Assembly (NCBI GenBank): GCA_024998595.1 | Contig: JACOEK010000004.1 | Span: 496,001-560,000, forward strand | Length of the DNA: 64,000 bases | Direction: 5' to 3' | Origin: Nitrospira sp. | Lineage (GTDB): Bacteria > Nitrospirota > Nitrospiria > Nitrospirales > Nitrospiraceae | In this document: positions 24,949 to 33,797 of the stretch, one piece after another | Layout: the number at the start of each line of letters is the position of its first letter | How positions within the stretch are numbered: the stretch's first letter is position 1 | Notes under the pieces: model-generated | The model's database searches: none | The model's input: only the letters and a program-made list of their open reading frames with translations | What the model was told of the DNA's origin: nothing | Program-made: the position numbers and the translations under genes

Positions 24949-26031
24949 CTATTTGCGGCGAGGCTTGCGGGATTTGGCGGCAGGTTTTGCTGCTTGCTCC
25001 AGAGTTGCGAGACGTTCCTCCAACTCCCGCACCCGTTGGCGCAATTCCGGCAATTGTGGAATCACAGCCTGCGCTTTGAGAAAGGTGGTGTGCGGCATCA
25101 CCGGCGCGCCGGAGACGATCTGATTCGGTTCCAAGCTTCTGGTGACGCCGGATTTCGCCGCGATCATGACCTGATCGCCGATCTGCAAATGATCGGCTAG
25201 GCCTGCCTGGCCTCCCACCATCACATAGCGCCCGAGAGTGGTGCTTCCGGCAATGCCGACCTGTGCAACCAGAATGTTGTGTTCGCCTACGACTACGTTG
25301 TGAGCGATCTGCACGAGGTTATCGATTTTGGTACCGCGCTTGATCACGGTATCGCCAAAGGTCGCGCGATCCACGGAGACGTTGGCGCCCAATTCCACGT
25401 CGTCCTCGATGAGGACGCCGCCTAGCTGAGGGATTTTCTGGTGGCGGCCTTGGTATTGGACATACCCGAACCCGTCACTGCCGATCACCGTCCCGCTGTG
25501 TACGATGACGCGTGCCCCCAGCCGGCATCCTTCCCGGACCACCACATTCGGGTAGAGGAGGCTGTCGTCTCCAATGACGCTGTCGTCCCCGATGAAGACA
25601 CCGGGATACAGTGTCACCCGTGCGCCAATGGACACCCGGTCTCCCAAGGTCACGCCGGGCCAAATCGAGGCGTCGGACCCGATCGTCACGCCGTCTCCCC
25701 GCGTCATGCCCTCCGCAACCCCGCGCGCCTGACTCGGCCGCGCAAAAAACTGTTGCGCGGCGCGTGCGAACGCGTAGGCCGCGTTGTCCACCACGATTTG
25801 AGGGGAGGGGCAGCCTGGGATGTGCCGTCCGACTAGCAATGCGCCGATGGTAGCCGTTTGCGGAGACTTCAGATGGCGCTCGGAAGTCACAAAGGCCAGA
25901 TCGCCGGGTCCCGCCTGCTCCAGGCTGGCCACACTGGTGACGGTTGCATCCGGGGAACCGATCAGTTCGCCCCCCACATACTCGTGCAGTTCGCGAAGTG
26001 TCAGTGGGGTGCGCCTGGGTGCCGTACTCAT
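24949..26031 (-). CDS. lpxD: UDP-3-O-acylglucosamine N-acyltransferase
   Basis: This 360-residue protein matches LpxD, the third committed step of lipid A synthesis, which transfers a 3-hydroxyacyl chain from ACP. An N-terminal uridine-binding domain is followed by a left-handed beta-helix made of hexapeptide repeats (IGxxxxI pattern from about residue 115 to 310). His244 in [12 protein letters not shown] is the catalytic histidine, and GSDGFGY is present. The C-terminus ends in a Lys/Arg/Ala/Pro tail ([14 protein letters not shown]) that looks like an add-on. The gene starts 4 nt after the acp stop codon, which places the acyl carrier next to its user. Confidence 0.94.
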   Translation of the reverse strand: MSTAPRRTPLTLRELHEYVGGELIGSPDATVTSVASLEQAGPGDLAFVTSERHLKSPQTATIGALLVGRHIPGCPSPQIVVDNAAYAFARAAQQFFARPSQARGVAEGMTRGDGVTIGSDASIWPGVTLGDRVSIGARVTLYPGVFIGDDSVIGDDSLLYPNVVVREGCRLGARVIVHSGTVIGSDGFGYVQYQGRHQKIPQLGGVLIEDDVELGANVSVDRATFGDTVIKRGTKIDNLVQIAHNVVVGEHNILVAQVGIAGSTTLGRYVMVGGQAGLADHLQIGDQVMIAAKSGVTRSLEPNQIVSGAPVMPHTTFLKAQAVIPQLPELRQRVRELEERLATLEQAAKPAAKSRKPRRK

Positions 26032-26035
26032 CCGG

Positions 26036-26383
26036 TTAGGCTTTCTTACTCTTGGGTGAGCGTGTCGCGGCTGGCTTCTTGGTGACGGTTTTTGCGGCGG
26101 GCTTCGCTACGGTCTTGGCTGCAGTCTTGGACGGGGCCGGTGCCACACGCCCTTCCACGTAAGCGATGACATGGCCGACCGTGGTGAGGCCGACCAGATC
26201 TTGGTCGGGGATCTGTAGGTTGAACACCTCTTCGATCCGATACAACATTTCGATGACCGCCATCGAATCCAACCCAAGATCTTCTCGCAAGTGATGCGTC
26301 GGCGTGATCGAGGTCGCATCCCGCTTCAAATATTCCGCCAGTGCTTGAATGATCTTGCCGGAAACGTCTGTTGTGTTGGCCAT
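26036..26383 (-). CDS. Acyl carrier protein with basic Lys/Ala/Pro tail
   Basis: This 115-residue protein is an acyl carrier protein over residues 1-78, with the phosphopantetheine attachment Ser40 in [11 protein letters not shown]. The remaining ~35 residues are a low-complexity basic tail made of AAKTVAKP-like units ending PKSKKA, similar in composition to histone H1 or AlgP C-termini. This is very unusual for an ACP, a class of acidic proteins. I chose ATG 26383 because a GGAACGAAGGAA sequence precedes it; the frame extends to 26422. It lies between fabF and lpxD, so it is likely a specialised ACP for lipid A or related hydroxyacyl chains. Confidence 0.87.
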   Translation of the reverse strand: MANTTDVSGKIIQALAEYLKRDATSITPTHHLREDLGLDSMAVIEMLYRIEEVFNLQIPDQDLVGLTTVGHVIAYVEGRVAPAPSKTAAKTVAKPAAKTVTKKPAATRSPKSKKA

Positions 26384-26447
26384 GACCGAGTTCCTTCGTT
26401 CCTTACCTGGTGAGTCGTCCATCGACCGCTGTCGTTGCGAACAGGGA

Positions 26448-27704
26448 TCAGGAGGAGACAGCTTTTAAGACGACCGCAGCATTGTTGCTGCCGAATCCAA
26501 ATGCGTTGATCAGCGCCACCTTCGCCTTGCGCGTTTGCTGCTCTTTGGACAGGCCCGCCAGGGCGCAAGCGGGGTCGGGATCGTCAAGGTTGAGCGTGGG
26601 ATGAACCTGCCCGCTGGTGAGCGTAAGAGCCGACACGATACCGGCGAGTGATCCAGCCGCACCCAGCGTATGGCCCACGAGCGACTTCGTGGCGTTCACC
26701 GCGAGCTTGTCCGCTCGTGATTTGAAGACCAGGCGAATAGCCTTCACCTCGACCGCGTCGCCGACCGACGTCGAGGTGGCATGAGCGTTGATGTAATCCA
26801 CCTGCGCCGGCGTCACACCCGCATCTTTGAGGGCCAGCCGTATGGTCGTGGCGACTTCTTCGCCGTCCTCCCGGGGAATGACCATGTGATGGGCCTCGCT
26901 CGTAGCGGCATAACCGGCCACTTCCGCATAGATCCGCGCCTTGCGTTTCTTGGCGTGGGCGAGCGATTCGAGGATCAGCGCGCCGGCTCCTTCTCCCATC
27001 ACGAACCCGTCCCGTCCACTGTCGAAGGGACGTGAGGCCCGCTCCGGGGCATCGTTATACTTTGTGGAGAGGGCTCGAAGCGAGCAAAATCCTGCAAAGA
27101 CCAGGGGAGTGATGCTGGCATCTGCCCCGACCACGATCACGGCATCTGCCGTGCCCGCGCGAATGGCATTCATGGCTTGCCCCAAAGCATGGGCACTCGA
27201 CGAGCAGGCGGTTGAAATCGTGAGGTTGGGCCCCTTGGCGCCATAGGCCATGGCCACGATGCCCGAAGCGGAATTCAGCGTGATGACCGGAATAAAATTC
27301 GGATGTACCCGATGGGGACGTTTCTGTTCATAGAGTTGCGTGATCTCGCGCTCGCCCATCACCATCCCGCCCATGCCGGCGCCGACGATCACGCCCACCC
27401 GGTGCGGGTCTTCACGCTCCATCTTGAAGTCGGCATCGGCGAGCGCCTCCTTGGCGGCCACCAGCGCAAATTGGGCATACCGATCGACACGATCGCCTTG
27501 CCCCGCCGGTAGATATTCCTCGGGAGAGAATCCCACGATGCGACCAGCGACGCGCGAGCGATACCCTTCCAACGGGAACGGGTCGAAGGACGTAATGGCC
27601 GAGATCCCGGACCGGCCTTCCAGCGCCGCTTTCCAGAACTGCGGTACACCGATGCCGATGGGGGAGACGACTCCCAGACCTGTGATGACAACCCTCGTCG
27701 ACAT
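26448..27704 (-). CDS. fabF: Beta-ketoacyl-ACP synthase II
   Basis: This 418-residue condensing enzyme has the Cys-His-His triad of KAS I/II: Cys167 in TISTACSSSAHALG, His308 in INAHATSTSVGD and His345 in SLVGHTLGAAG. Length and the N-terminal RVVITGLGVVSPIG are typical of FabF. It elongates acyl-ACP chains. It lies 64 nt upstream of the acp gene and 122 nt downstream of lptG on the same strand. This may be a dedicated KAS for the tailed ACP rather than the housekeeping one; that is inference from context. Confidence 0.94.
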   Translation of the reverse strand: MSTRVVITGLGVVSPIGIGVPQFWKAALEGRSGISAITSFDPFPLEGYRSRVAGRIVGFSPEEYLPAGQGDRVDRYAQFALVAAKEALADADFKMEREDPHRVGVIVGAGMGGMVMGEREITQLYEQKRPHRVHPNFIPVITLNSASGIVAMAYGAKGPNLTISTACSSSAHALGQAMNAIRAGTADAVIVVGADASITPLVFAGFCSLRALSTKYNDAPERASRPFDSGRDGFVMGEGAGALILESLAHAKKRKARIYAEVAGYAATSEAHHMVIPREDGEEVATTIRLALKDAGVTPAQVDYINAHATSTSVGDAVEVKAIRLVFKSRADKLAVNATKSLVGHTLGAAGSLAGIVSALTLTSGQVHPTLNLDDPDPACALAGLSKEQQTRKAKVALINAFGFGSNNAAVVLKAVSS

Positions 27705-27785
27705 AAACCCCTTTCGCTGCCGCGTGACGATGGTGAGTGCGGCCTGTCTACTTACCGCACGGTGGCGTCACAGTCAATGCTGTAC

Positions 27786-27801
27786 GCAGACAGGTGTCTG
27801 C
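27786..27801. repeat. Perfect inverted repeat downstream of lptG
   Basis: GCAGACAGGTGTCTGC is a perfect 7-bp inverted repeat with a 2-nt centre, 26 nt beyond the lptG stop codon (minus strand) and 82 nt upstream of the fabF start. No T-run follows on either strand. It may be an operator-like palindrome for fabF or a short hairpin in the mRNA. No regulator is assigned. Confidence 0.3.
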
Positions 27802-27826
27802 CGCTAGTGGACAATTTCAGCATCTT

Positions 27827-28918
27827 TCAGTAGCGCACCTTCAACAACAGGTACAAGCCGAACGTCAGAAACACCATATTCGCCATCCATCCGGCCAGCA
27901 TCGGCGAAAGCGCGCCGCCGCGGCCCAGCGCAATGGCGACGGAGTGTGTGGACCAATAGAAGAAGCCCACGGCCATCGCCTGGCCGATGCCCATGGCCAT
28001 CCCGCTTCCGCGGACGCCGGTCCGACGCAGGCTCAACGCGATGCCGACGATCACCATGATAAGTGTGACGCAGGGAAAGGCGATCCGGCCGTAATAATCC
28101 GTCAGCAATCGGGGGAGGATGGTGCCGCCCAGGTGGAGACGATCGACATAGGCGCGAATTTCTCGCAGGGTCATCGTTTCGGAGTCCAATTCAGCCCAGG
28201 TGGTAAAGTCATCGGGAATGTGGGGAAGTGCCAGCGGTTGCGTCTGGAAACTGCTCACCGATACCGTGCCGTCCTGGCGGAATGAGCGTGTCATGCCGTC
28301 GTGCAACGCCCAACCTTGGGCGGAATAGACCGCGCGCTTGGCCTCCGCGATCTCCTCTAATTGAAACGTCGGTGTCAATCGATACAGCCGGATGTTGCGC
28401 AAGACTGCGCCTCCCGGATCAATCGTGTCGATGTTCATGAGGGTTTGGCCGCCGAGACTCACCCAGGGCTGTGCGGCCTTCAGAGAGACCGGCGTGATGC
28501 GTTTCTCGATCTGTGTCGTCTTGATCTGTTCGGCCTTCGCCAGAGCGAGTGGAATGACGGTGGAACTGAACAGGAACAGCACCATCGCCAGCACGGTTCC
28601 CAGAAAGATAAACGGGGAGGTAATCCAATAGAGACTGATGCCGCAGCTCCGCATGGCGGTAATTTCATGGCTGCGCGAGAGCAGGCCGATGGTCAACAAG
28701 GTCGCCATCAAGACCGCCAGCGGCGCAATCTGATAGGAGATGGCCGGCATCTTCAACACGAAGTAAGCCAGCACATCCAGGGCGTGAGCGTCATACCGCA
28801 GGAAGCGGCGGACCTTTTCAAAAAAGTCGATAACGAGATAAATCGTCATGAGCCCGGAGAAGCACATGCCGAAAATCTTCACATACTCGCGCAGCATGTA
28901 GCGGAAGAGAATACTCAT
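27827..28918 (-). CDS. lptG: LPS export permease LptG
   Basis: This 363-residue YjgP/YjgQ-family membrane protein has six predicted transmembrane helices, three at each end, with a central periplasmic beta-jellyroll of about 170 residues. Family marks include the N-terminal ILFRYMLREYVKIFGMCF, the PLAVLMATLLTIGLLSRSHEITAMRSCG segment, and the C-terminal YGRIAFPCVTLIMVIVGIALSL. With LptF and LptB it extracts LPS from the inner membrane. I call it LptG rather than LptF because it is the second gene of the pair and has the GLLSRSHEITAMRSCGIS form. The start is 4 nt from the lptF stop. CspA and TPR genes lie on the other side of the promoter region. Confidence 0.88.
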   Translation of the reverse strand: MSILFRYMLREYVKIFGMCFSGLMTIYLVIDFFEKVRRFLRYDAHALDVLAYFVLKMPAISYQIAPLAVLMATLLTIGLLSRSHEITAMRSCGISLYWITSPFIFLGTVLAMVLFLFSSTVIPLALAKAEQIKTTQIEKRITPVSLKAAQPWVSLGGQTLMNIDTIDPGGAVLRNIRLYRLTPTFQLEEIAEAKRAVYSAQGWALHDGMTRSFRQDGTVSVSSFQTQPLALPHIPDDFTTWAELDSETMTLREIRAYVDRLHLGGTILPRLLTDYYGRIAFPCVTLIMVIVGIALSLRRTGVRGSGMAMGIGQAMAVGFFYWSTHSVAIALGRGGALSPMLAGWMANMVFLTFGLYLLLKVRY

Positions 28919-28922
28919 GACG

Positions 28923-30008
28923 TTACTGCCGGCTTACCCGATAGAACCACAGAATCGTGACGATCGTGAAGATGACATTCGGTAACCAGGCGCCCGCGAA
29001 CGGAGAGATCCAGAGTGTGGTCACCAGAAACTCGCAGGCGACGTTGATCACATAATAGGCGATGACGACGAGCACCCCGACGGCGAACCCGCCGATGCTG
29101 CCGGAGCGTTTGGAGACAATCCCGACCGGCACTCCCAGGATGCAGAACACCAGCGACGCGGCCGGAAACGCCAGGTCTTTATAATATTCCATGAGCCGCC
29201 GCAAGGCGTTGGTGTCCGTCCAGTTGGAACTTTCCAGTTTCGCGCGAATCGCCTCCATCGGCGTGCGCTCTTCGGCGCCATACAGGCTCGCGTTGATACT
29301 CAATTTGAGATCGTAGGCCGCAAACGAAATTTTCTGATACTCCTCGGGGTTTTGTGGGCGGCTGTGGATGACACCGTTCATGAGCCGTAGCGCCACCTGA
29401 CTGCTCGCTGAATCCGTCATGACCTGGTACTGCTGCGCCACGATGATGCGTGGATCAGCCGGATTGCGTTCATCCGCCACAAAAATGCCACGGTTGTCCT
29501 GTCCCTCCTGGGCATCGGGTACGTAGATCGTCATCTTGGGAATGGCTTCGTTGAACACGCCGCGGTCGAGTTCCAACACCAGTTCGTCGCGCAACAGATT
29601 AAGCGCCACCTTCTTCAGATTCACATTGCTCCACGGCTGGCCGTATTGCGCCATCATGAGCGTGAGGCCGCAGACGAGTGCCGCGAACAGGAACACCGAT
29701 TGGGAGAGGCGTAACAGGCTGAAGCCGGCGGCGCGCATGGCCACCAGTTCTTTGTCCAGGGACAGCCGGCCGAAGGCCGTAATCGAGGCGATAATGCCGG
29801 CGATGGGCAGCGTGAGGACGAGGAACGAGGGTAGCAGGTGCGCAAACACTTTGAGCACCGAGAGAAAGCCGATGCCCTTCGTGACCAGCAGCTCCACCAG
29901 GCGGAGCAGTTCCTTCGTGAGCATCACGAAGCAGAGCGCGCCCAAGCTGATGCAGAAGGGTGAGAGAAGTTCGCGAAAGATGTAACGATCGAGGATGGTG
30001 TGCAGCAC
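28923..30008 (-). CDS. lptF: LPS export permease LptF
   Basis: This protein of about 361 residues is the paired YjgP/YjgQ permease. It starts with LDRYIFRELLSPFCISLGALCFVML, continues with LPSFLVLTLPIAGIIASITAFGRLSLDKELVAMRAAGFS and ends with the three C-terminal helices (FPAASLVFCILGVPVGI). The frame is open to an ATG at 30137, but family members begin at the LDRY segment. I therefore chose the GTG at 30008; TAGGA lies 15 nt upstream. First gene of the minus-strand envelope cluster, with the cold-shock gene divergent. Confidence 0.88.
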   Translation of the reverse strand: MLHTILDRYIFRELLSPFCISLGALCFVMLTKELLRLVELLVTKGIGFLSVLKVFAHLLPSFLVLTLPIAGIIASITAFGRLSLDKELVAMRAAGFSLLRLSQSVFLFAALVCGLTLMMAQYGQPWSNVNLKKVALNLLRDELVLELDRGVFNEAIPKMTIYVPDAQEGQDNRGIFVADERNPADPRIIVAQQYQVMTDSASSQVALRLMNGVIHSRPQNPEEYQKISFAAYDLKLSINASLYGAEERTPMEAIRAKLESSNWTDTNALRRLMEYYKDLAFPAASLVFCILGVPVGIVSKRSGSIGGFAVGVLVVIAYYVINVACEFLVTTLWISPFAGAWLPNVIFTIVTILWFYRVSRQ

Positions 30009-30318
30009 GAGAGCGGTCGGGGTCCTACATCGGAAGATTGGTTGCTGCACTATAGAAGAGTCTGCGTGGGTTGTAAACAGATCAGATAGGCCAGGGCCAA
30101 AAGATACGCTTGACAAGCTTTTCACCTCATGGTACATCGCTGCGCACTTTTCAGCAGGTCAAGATGGTTCGGGTTGAATATTGTCTGAACGCCCCCGCAA
30201 GAGCTGCCGCGCTCGTCGCTGTTGTTCCCCATTTTTATCGTCATCATTCCATGCCATGCGACTCAGCCGACGAGCTGATGCGCTCTTTATGTCCGTGCGT
30301 TGAGCAAAGGAGGACCGT
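30009..30318. other. Divergent intergenic region between lptF and csp
   Basis: These 310 nt separate lptF (minus strand) from the cold-shock gene (plus strand). The region contains the candidate csp promoter at 30110-30138 and the long csp leader. If the alternative lptF start at 30137 is used, the two transcripts would overlap here. No other gene or structured RNA was recognised. Confidence 0.5.
30110..30138 (+). promoter_or_regulatory. Candidate sigma-70 promoter for cold-shock gene
   Basis: A perfect -35 TTGACA (30110-30115) is followed after 17 nt by TACATC (30133-30138), a weak -10. Transcription from it would give a leader of about 170 nt before the csp ATG, similar to the long, temperature-responsive 5' leaders of many cspA genes. 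The sequence shows only the promoter-like hexamers; the leader structure was not computed. Confidence 0.4.
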
Positions 30319-30537
30319 ATGAAAACTAAGGGCACCGTGAAGTGGTTCAATGATCGTAAGGGATTCGGATTTATCCGGCTCGATGGCGGAGACGATGTCT
30401 TCGTGCATTACTCTGCGTTGCAGGGCGATGGATTCAAGACTCTGAAAGAGGGCGAGAACGTGGAGTTCGACATCGTTCAAGGCGCCAAGGGACCGCAGGC
30501 GGCGAACGTGTTGAAAGACCTCGCGCCGGCTTCCTAA
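30319..30537 (+). CDS. Cold-shock domain protein (CspA family)
   Basis: This 72-residue protein is a single cold-shock domain: [19 protein letters not shown] with RNP1 KGFGFI, RNP2 DVFVHYSAL, and a C-terminal [17 protein letters not shown]. It binds single-stranded RNA/DNA as an RNA chaperone. AAAGGAGGACC gives a strong ribosome binding site before the ATG. A GC-rich hairpin follows the stop codon. Monocistronic by layout. Members of this size are often constitutive or growth-phase regulated rather than cold induced; the sequence does not tell. Confidence 0.96.
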   Translation: MKTKGTVKWFNDRKGFGFIRLDGGDDVFVHYSALQGDGFKTLKEGENVEFDIVQGAKGPQAANVLKDLAPAS

Positions 30538-30560
30538 CCGGCTACACGTGTCATCATCCG

Positions 30561-30587
30561 CGGCCCCTCTGTCGCATCGAGGGGCCG
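30561..30587 (+). terminator. GC-rich stem-loop after cold-shock gene
   Basis: CGGCCCCTC (30561-30569) pairs perfectly with GAGGGGCCG (30579-30587) around a 9-nt loop, starting 23 nt after the csp stop codon. No clear T-run follows, so termination may be weak or factor-assisted. It could also serve as a 3' stabiliser of the short csp mRNA. Confidence 0.6.
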
Positions 30588-30654
30588 CCGGTTGCTTCGT
30601 CGAACACCCGCTCTGGACGCCACGTTTGCGGTGTCTCTCTTTTATCCATTTGTT

Positions 30655-30683
30655 TTGACAATAAATAGGTTGACTGTTAGCGT
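30655..30683 (+). promoter_or_regulatory. Candidate promoter for TPR protein gene
   Basis: TTGACA (30655-30660) is followed after 17 nt by TAGCGT (30678-30683), a poor -10. The local sequence is AT-rich compared with its surroundings (TTTATCCATTTGTTTTG before it), as expected for a promoter. The gene start is 30 nt further on. Confidence 0.3.
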
Positions 30684-30712
30684 GGACTCTCAACGTCCGG
30701 TGAGGGCACTCC

Positions 30713-32632
30713 TTGGCTGTCGACCGTCGAACAGTTCTTCAGAACGCGCAGCTCTTTGCGTCCAAAGGGCAGTACGATGCCGCCATCGCCGAATGGCGGA
30801 AGCTGACCACCGACACGCCTGCCGACGGGACCATCTTTAATTCCATCGGCGATCTTCAACTCAAACGGAACGCCACCGCTGATGCCGTCGCGGCCTTCCT
30901 GCAAGCCGCCGGCGCCTTCCGTTCAGAAGGGTCCGTCCTCAAGGCCATTGCCGCCTACAAGAAAATTCTCAAGGTCGATCCCGCGCGGATCGAAATCTAT
31001 CGGCATCTCGGCGATTTGAATGCCGAGCGGGGATTGCTGAGCAGCGCCGTTCAGGATTATCTCACCCTGGGTAAGCATTACTTCAAGGACGGCCGTAACA
31101 AAGAAGCGCTGGAAATTTATCGCAAGATCGTCTCCCAGGATCCGTCGAACCTGGACGCCCAATTACGTGTCGCGGAACTCTGTGTGCAGGAAGGGCTTGT
31201 CGATGAGGCGGTGCGGATGTACCTGCAGCTCGGGCGGGAGCAATCTGCCGCGCAGCAGTACGATCAAGCTAAAGCGATGTATACGGCGGTCCTTCGCCTC
31301 GACCCCGAGAATGCCGAAGCCAAAGAAATTACCTCGATGATCGAAACGGGCGGCAGCGTGGCACCTAGTGCGGCGCGCCCTGCCAAAGCCGCGACGGCCG
31401 CAGCCAAACCAGGCGATGCCAGCGATCTCATGGCTGAAGCCACGCGCCGGATCGAAGAAGGGCAGTATGCCGGAGCCGAGGCCATGTTGACCCAGCTGCT
31501 GAGCCGCGAGCCCGGCAATCCGGAGATCTGTCAACTGCTGGCCCGGATGCATCTCCTGCAGGGCAATCTGGTCGTCGCTTTGGGAGAATATCGGTTTCTC
31601 GCCGGTGCGGCCCTGCGCGCGCAGGACTACGGCATGGCCGAATCGTTGATTGCGGAGTATCTCAAAGTCGAGCCGGCCTCCGTCCCCATGTTGGAATTGC
31701 TGGGCGAGCTGTATCAGGAAAAGGGTGATGCCGCCACGGCCGCGCAGCATTTCGGCCGGGCGGTGGAAATTTTGTTGGAGCATCCCGAGCCGGGCATGCC
31801 GACGCTGCCGGCTGAACTGTTTGAAAAGGTGCAGGCGTTGGCTCCGGGCAGTGCCATTGCGCGCAAACTTGCGCCCGCATTCGATCCCAATGCCGGTTCG
31901 ACTCCCGAACCGGAACCAATCGCGCCGATAGTAGAAGTGGCCCAGGCGCCAATGCCCGAGCCGGAGTCAGTGCCTATCGTCTTGGCCGCCGAGCCTGTCG
32001 CGGAATCTCCCTTCAGACTCGTGGATCCCTCGGCGCCTCCGGTCGAGACTGTGGCCGTGCGGCCTCCGGTGGTCGAGCCGGTCGTCGTGCAAGCCGTGCC
32101 GCCACCCGTTGCGCCTTCCGCACCAATACTCGAAACCGCACCCGCCCTCGCGGCCTCGCCTCCGCCACCACCACCGGTGGCGCCGCCTGCTTCGATTGCC
32201 GAGCCAGTGGATGCGGAAACCCGCTACGCCCTGGGCATGGCGTATAAGGACATGGGGCTCTGCGAAGAAGCGAAGGAAGAGTTTATTTTGTCGATGAAGG
32301 ATTCAGGGTTTTTCGTGGATTCCTGCCTGATGATGGCGCTCTGCTGCAAGGAGCAGGGCCGCTCGGATCAAGCGATCCAGTTGCTGGAGAAACTCATTTC
32401 AGACTCGCGCTGCCGGGGAGGCAATGCGCAACTCGTCCGGTACGAACTCGCATTGCTCTACGAAACGACAGGTGCTCGCGAGCGGGCGCTTAGCATGTAT
32501 CAAGCCATTCCGTCCTTCCACGACGTGCCCCGCCGGGTCGAAGCGCTACGCCTGCAGTCTACCAACGGGGCCGCCCATACGGAACTTCCCGCATCCGCTC
32601 CGACCAGTCCTCTGCCGATTGCCGGGCACTAA
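30713..32632 (+). CDS. Tetratricopeptide repeat protein with Pro-rich linker
   Basis: This 639-residue protein is made of TPR units. An N-terminal array (about 1-200) contains units such as GQYDAAIAEWRKLTTDTPADG and AIAAYKKILKVDPARIEIYRHLGDL. A second array spans about 235-350, and a C-terminal pair (about 500-610) begins DAETRYALGMAYKDMGLCEEAKEEF. Between them (about 395-500) lies a Pro/Val/Ala-rich, probably disordered linker. No signal peptide is visible, so it is likely cytoplasmic. The start is TTG at 30713. Proteins of this layout are often next to pilus or export machinery, but none is seen here. Function unknown. Confidence 0.8.
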   Translation: MAVDRRTVLQNAQLFASKGQYDAAIAEWRKLTTDTPADGTIFNSIGDLQLKRNATADAVAAFLQAAGAFRSEGSVLKAIAAYKKILKVDPARIEIYRHLGDLNAERGLLSSAVQDYLTLGKHYFKDGRNKEALEIYRKIVSQDPSNLDAQLRVAELCVQEGLVDEAVRMYLQLGREQSAAQQYDQAKAMYTAVLRLDPENAEAKEITSMIETGGSVAPSAARPAKAATAAAKPGDASDLMAEATRRIEEGQYAGAEAMLTQLLSREPGNPEICQLLARMHLLQGNLVVALGEYRFLAGAALRAQDYGMAESLIAEYLKVEPASVPMLELLGELYQEKGDAATAAQHFGRAVEILLEHPEPGMPTLPAELFEKVQALAPGSAIARKLAPAFDPNAGSTPEPEPIAPIVEVAQAPMPEPESVPIVLAAEPVAESPFRLVDPSAPPVETVAVRPPVVEPVVVQAVPPPVAPSAPILETAPALAASPPPPPPVAPPASIAEPVDAETRYALGMAYKDMGLCEEAKEEFILSMKDSGFFVDSCLMMALCCKEQGRSDQAIQLLEKLISDSRCRGGNAQLVRYELALLYETTGARERALSMYQAIPSFHDVPRRVEALRLQSTNGAAHTELPASAPTSPLPIAGH

Positions 32633-32656
32633 GGCCCAGCTCCAGTCGTCGCCTCG

Positions 32657-33622
32657 CTACGTAGGGTGGACCTGATTCGGCGCCGGCCTTCCGGCAAAAA
32701 CCGCTGCAATATTCTCCAGGCAGATCATTCCCATCCGGACCCTCGTCGCCAGCGTGGCGGAACCCAAATGCGGGAGGAGCACGACCTGCCTGAGTTCGCG
32801 GAGGCTGGGATGGAAGGCCGGTTCCTGTTCGAATACGTCGAGCCCTGCACCGGCGAGGCGACGTTGAAGCAACGCATCGGCCAGCGCGGCCTCCTCGATG
32901 ACCGATCCTCGTGACGTATTGATCAGGAACGCTGTGGGTTTCATCAAGGCCAGCTGGCGAGCCCCGATCAGGTGATGGGTGACGGCGGTCAGCGGCACAT
33001 GCAGACTCACAAAATCGGCTTCTTTCAGCAAGTCGGCGAGCGCGCGAGGTTCCCACTGGGGCGGCAACCCTTCGAGGGCTGCGGCCGTGCGTGAGGTGTA
33101 ACGGACGCGCATGTTGAACCCCGTCGCCCGTTGCGCCACGGCCTGCCCGATGCGGCCCATGCCGATGATGCCCAACGTCTTGCCCGACACATCCGTGCCC
33201 AGCATCTGAGTCGGCGCCCAGCCGGACCAGCCTCCGGAGCGTACGTAGGCATCCCCCTCCGCCACCCGCCGTGCCACCGCCAGGAGCAGAGCCCAGGTCA
33301 GATCCGCCGTGGAGTCGGTCAACACATCCGGCGTGTTGGTCACCACAATGCCGCGCGCCTTCGCGGCGGCGAGGTCGATGTTGTTGTAGCCCACGGCATA
33401 ATTCGCCAGAATTTTGAGACGGGTCGCCTCGGCCAGCAAGGAGGCATCCACGCGATCGGTCAGCGTACAGATCGCGGCGTCCGCCTCGCGCAGGCCTGTT
33501 TTCACGGCGTCCCAGGAGGGTGAGCTATCGCGAGGATCGTTTAGCAGCTGGAATTGCCGCCTGGCGGCGGTCATGACCGGATCCGGGAGCAGGCGGGAAA
33601 TGTACAGTGTAGGGGCAGACAT
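32657..33622 (-). CDS. D-2-hydroxyacid dehydrogenase, glyoxylate/hydroxypyruvate reductase type
   Basis: This 321-residue NAD(P)-dependent enzyme has the Rossmann motif GIIGMGRIGQAVAQRA in the middle. The three catalytic residues of the family are present: Arg in LINTSRGSVI, Glu in DVFEQEP, and His in LPHLGSATL. The overall layout LANYAVGYNNIDLAAAKARGI matches glyoxylate reductase (GyaR/GhrB) rather than phosphoglycerate dehydrogenase, since no ACT domain is present. It is divergent from a glycolate-oxidase-like fusion gene, so the pair may interconvert glyoxylate and glycolate. Substrate is inferred. Confidence 0.87.
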   Translation of the reverse strand: MSAPTLYISRLLPDPVMTAARRQFQLLNDPRDSSPSWDAVKTGLREADAAICTLTDRVDASLLAEATRLKILANYAVGYNNIDLAAAKARGIVVTNTPDVLTDSTADLTWALLLAVARRVAEGDAYVRSGGWSGWAPTQMLGTDVSGKTLGIIGMGRIGQAVAQRATGFNMRVRYTSRTAAALEGLPPQWEPRALADLLKEADFVSLHVPLTAVTHHLIGARQLALMKPTAFLINTSRGSVIEEAALADALLQRRLAGAGLDVFEQEPAFHPSLRELRQVVLLPHLGSATLATRVRMGMICLENIAAVFAGRPAPNQVHPT

Positions 33623-33797
33623 GAAAGCCTCGCCGGACTGAGCAGCATCTTAGCGGATCGCGCGACACTCAACAACCGGCTTGACCTCCCATTATCCCAG
33701 CGACTAGCAGATCGCGAAAGGGCTCGATTGTTCCGCGAGAACGACGCTGGCGGACTTTTTCCGTATCCTGCTAGAATGCGGCAGTGAACACACAAGC

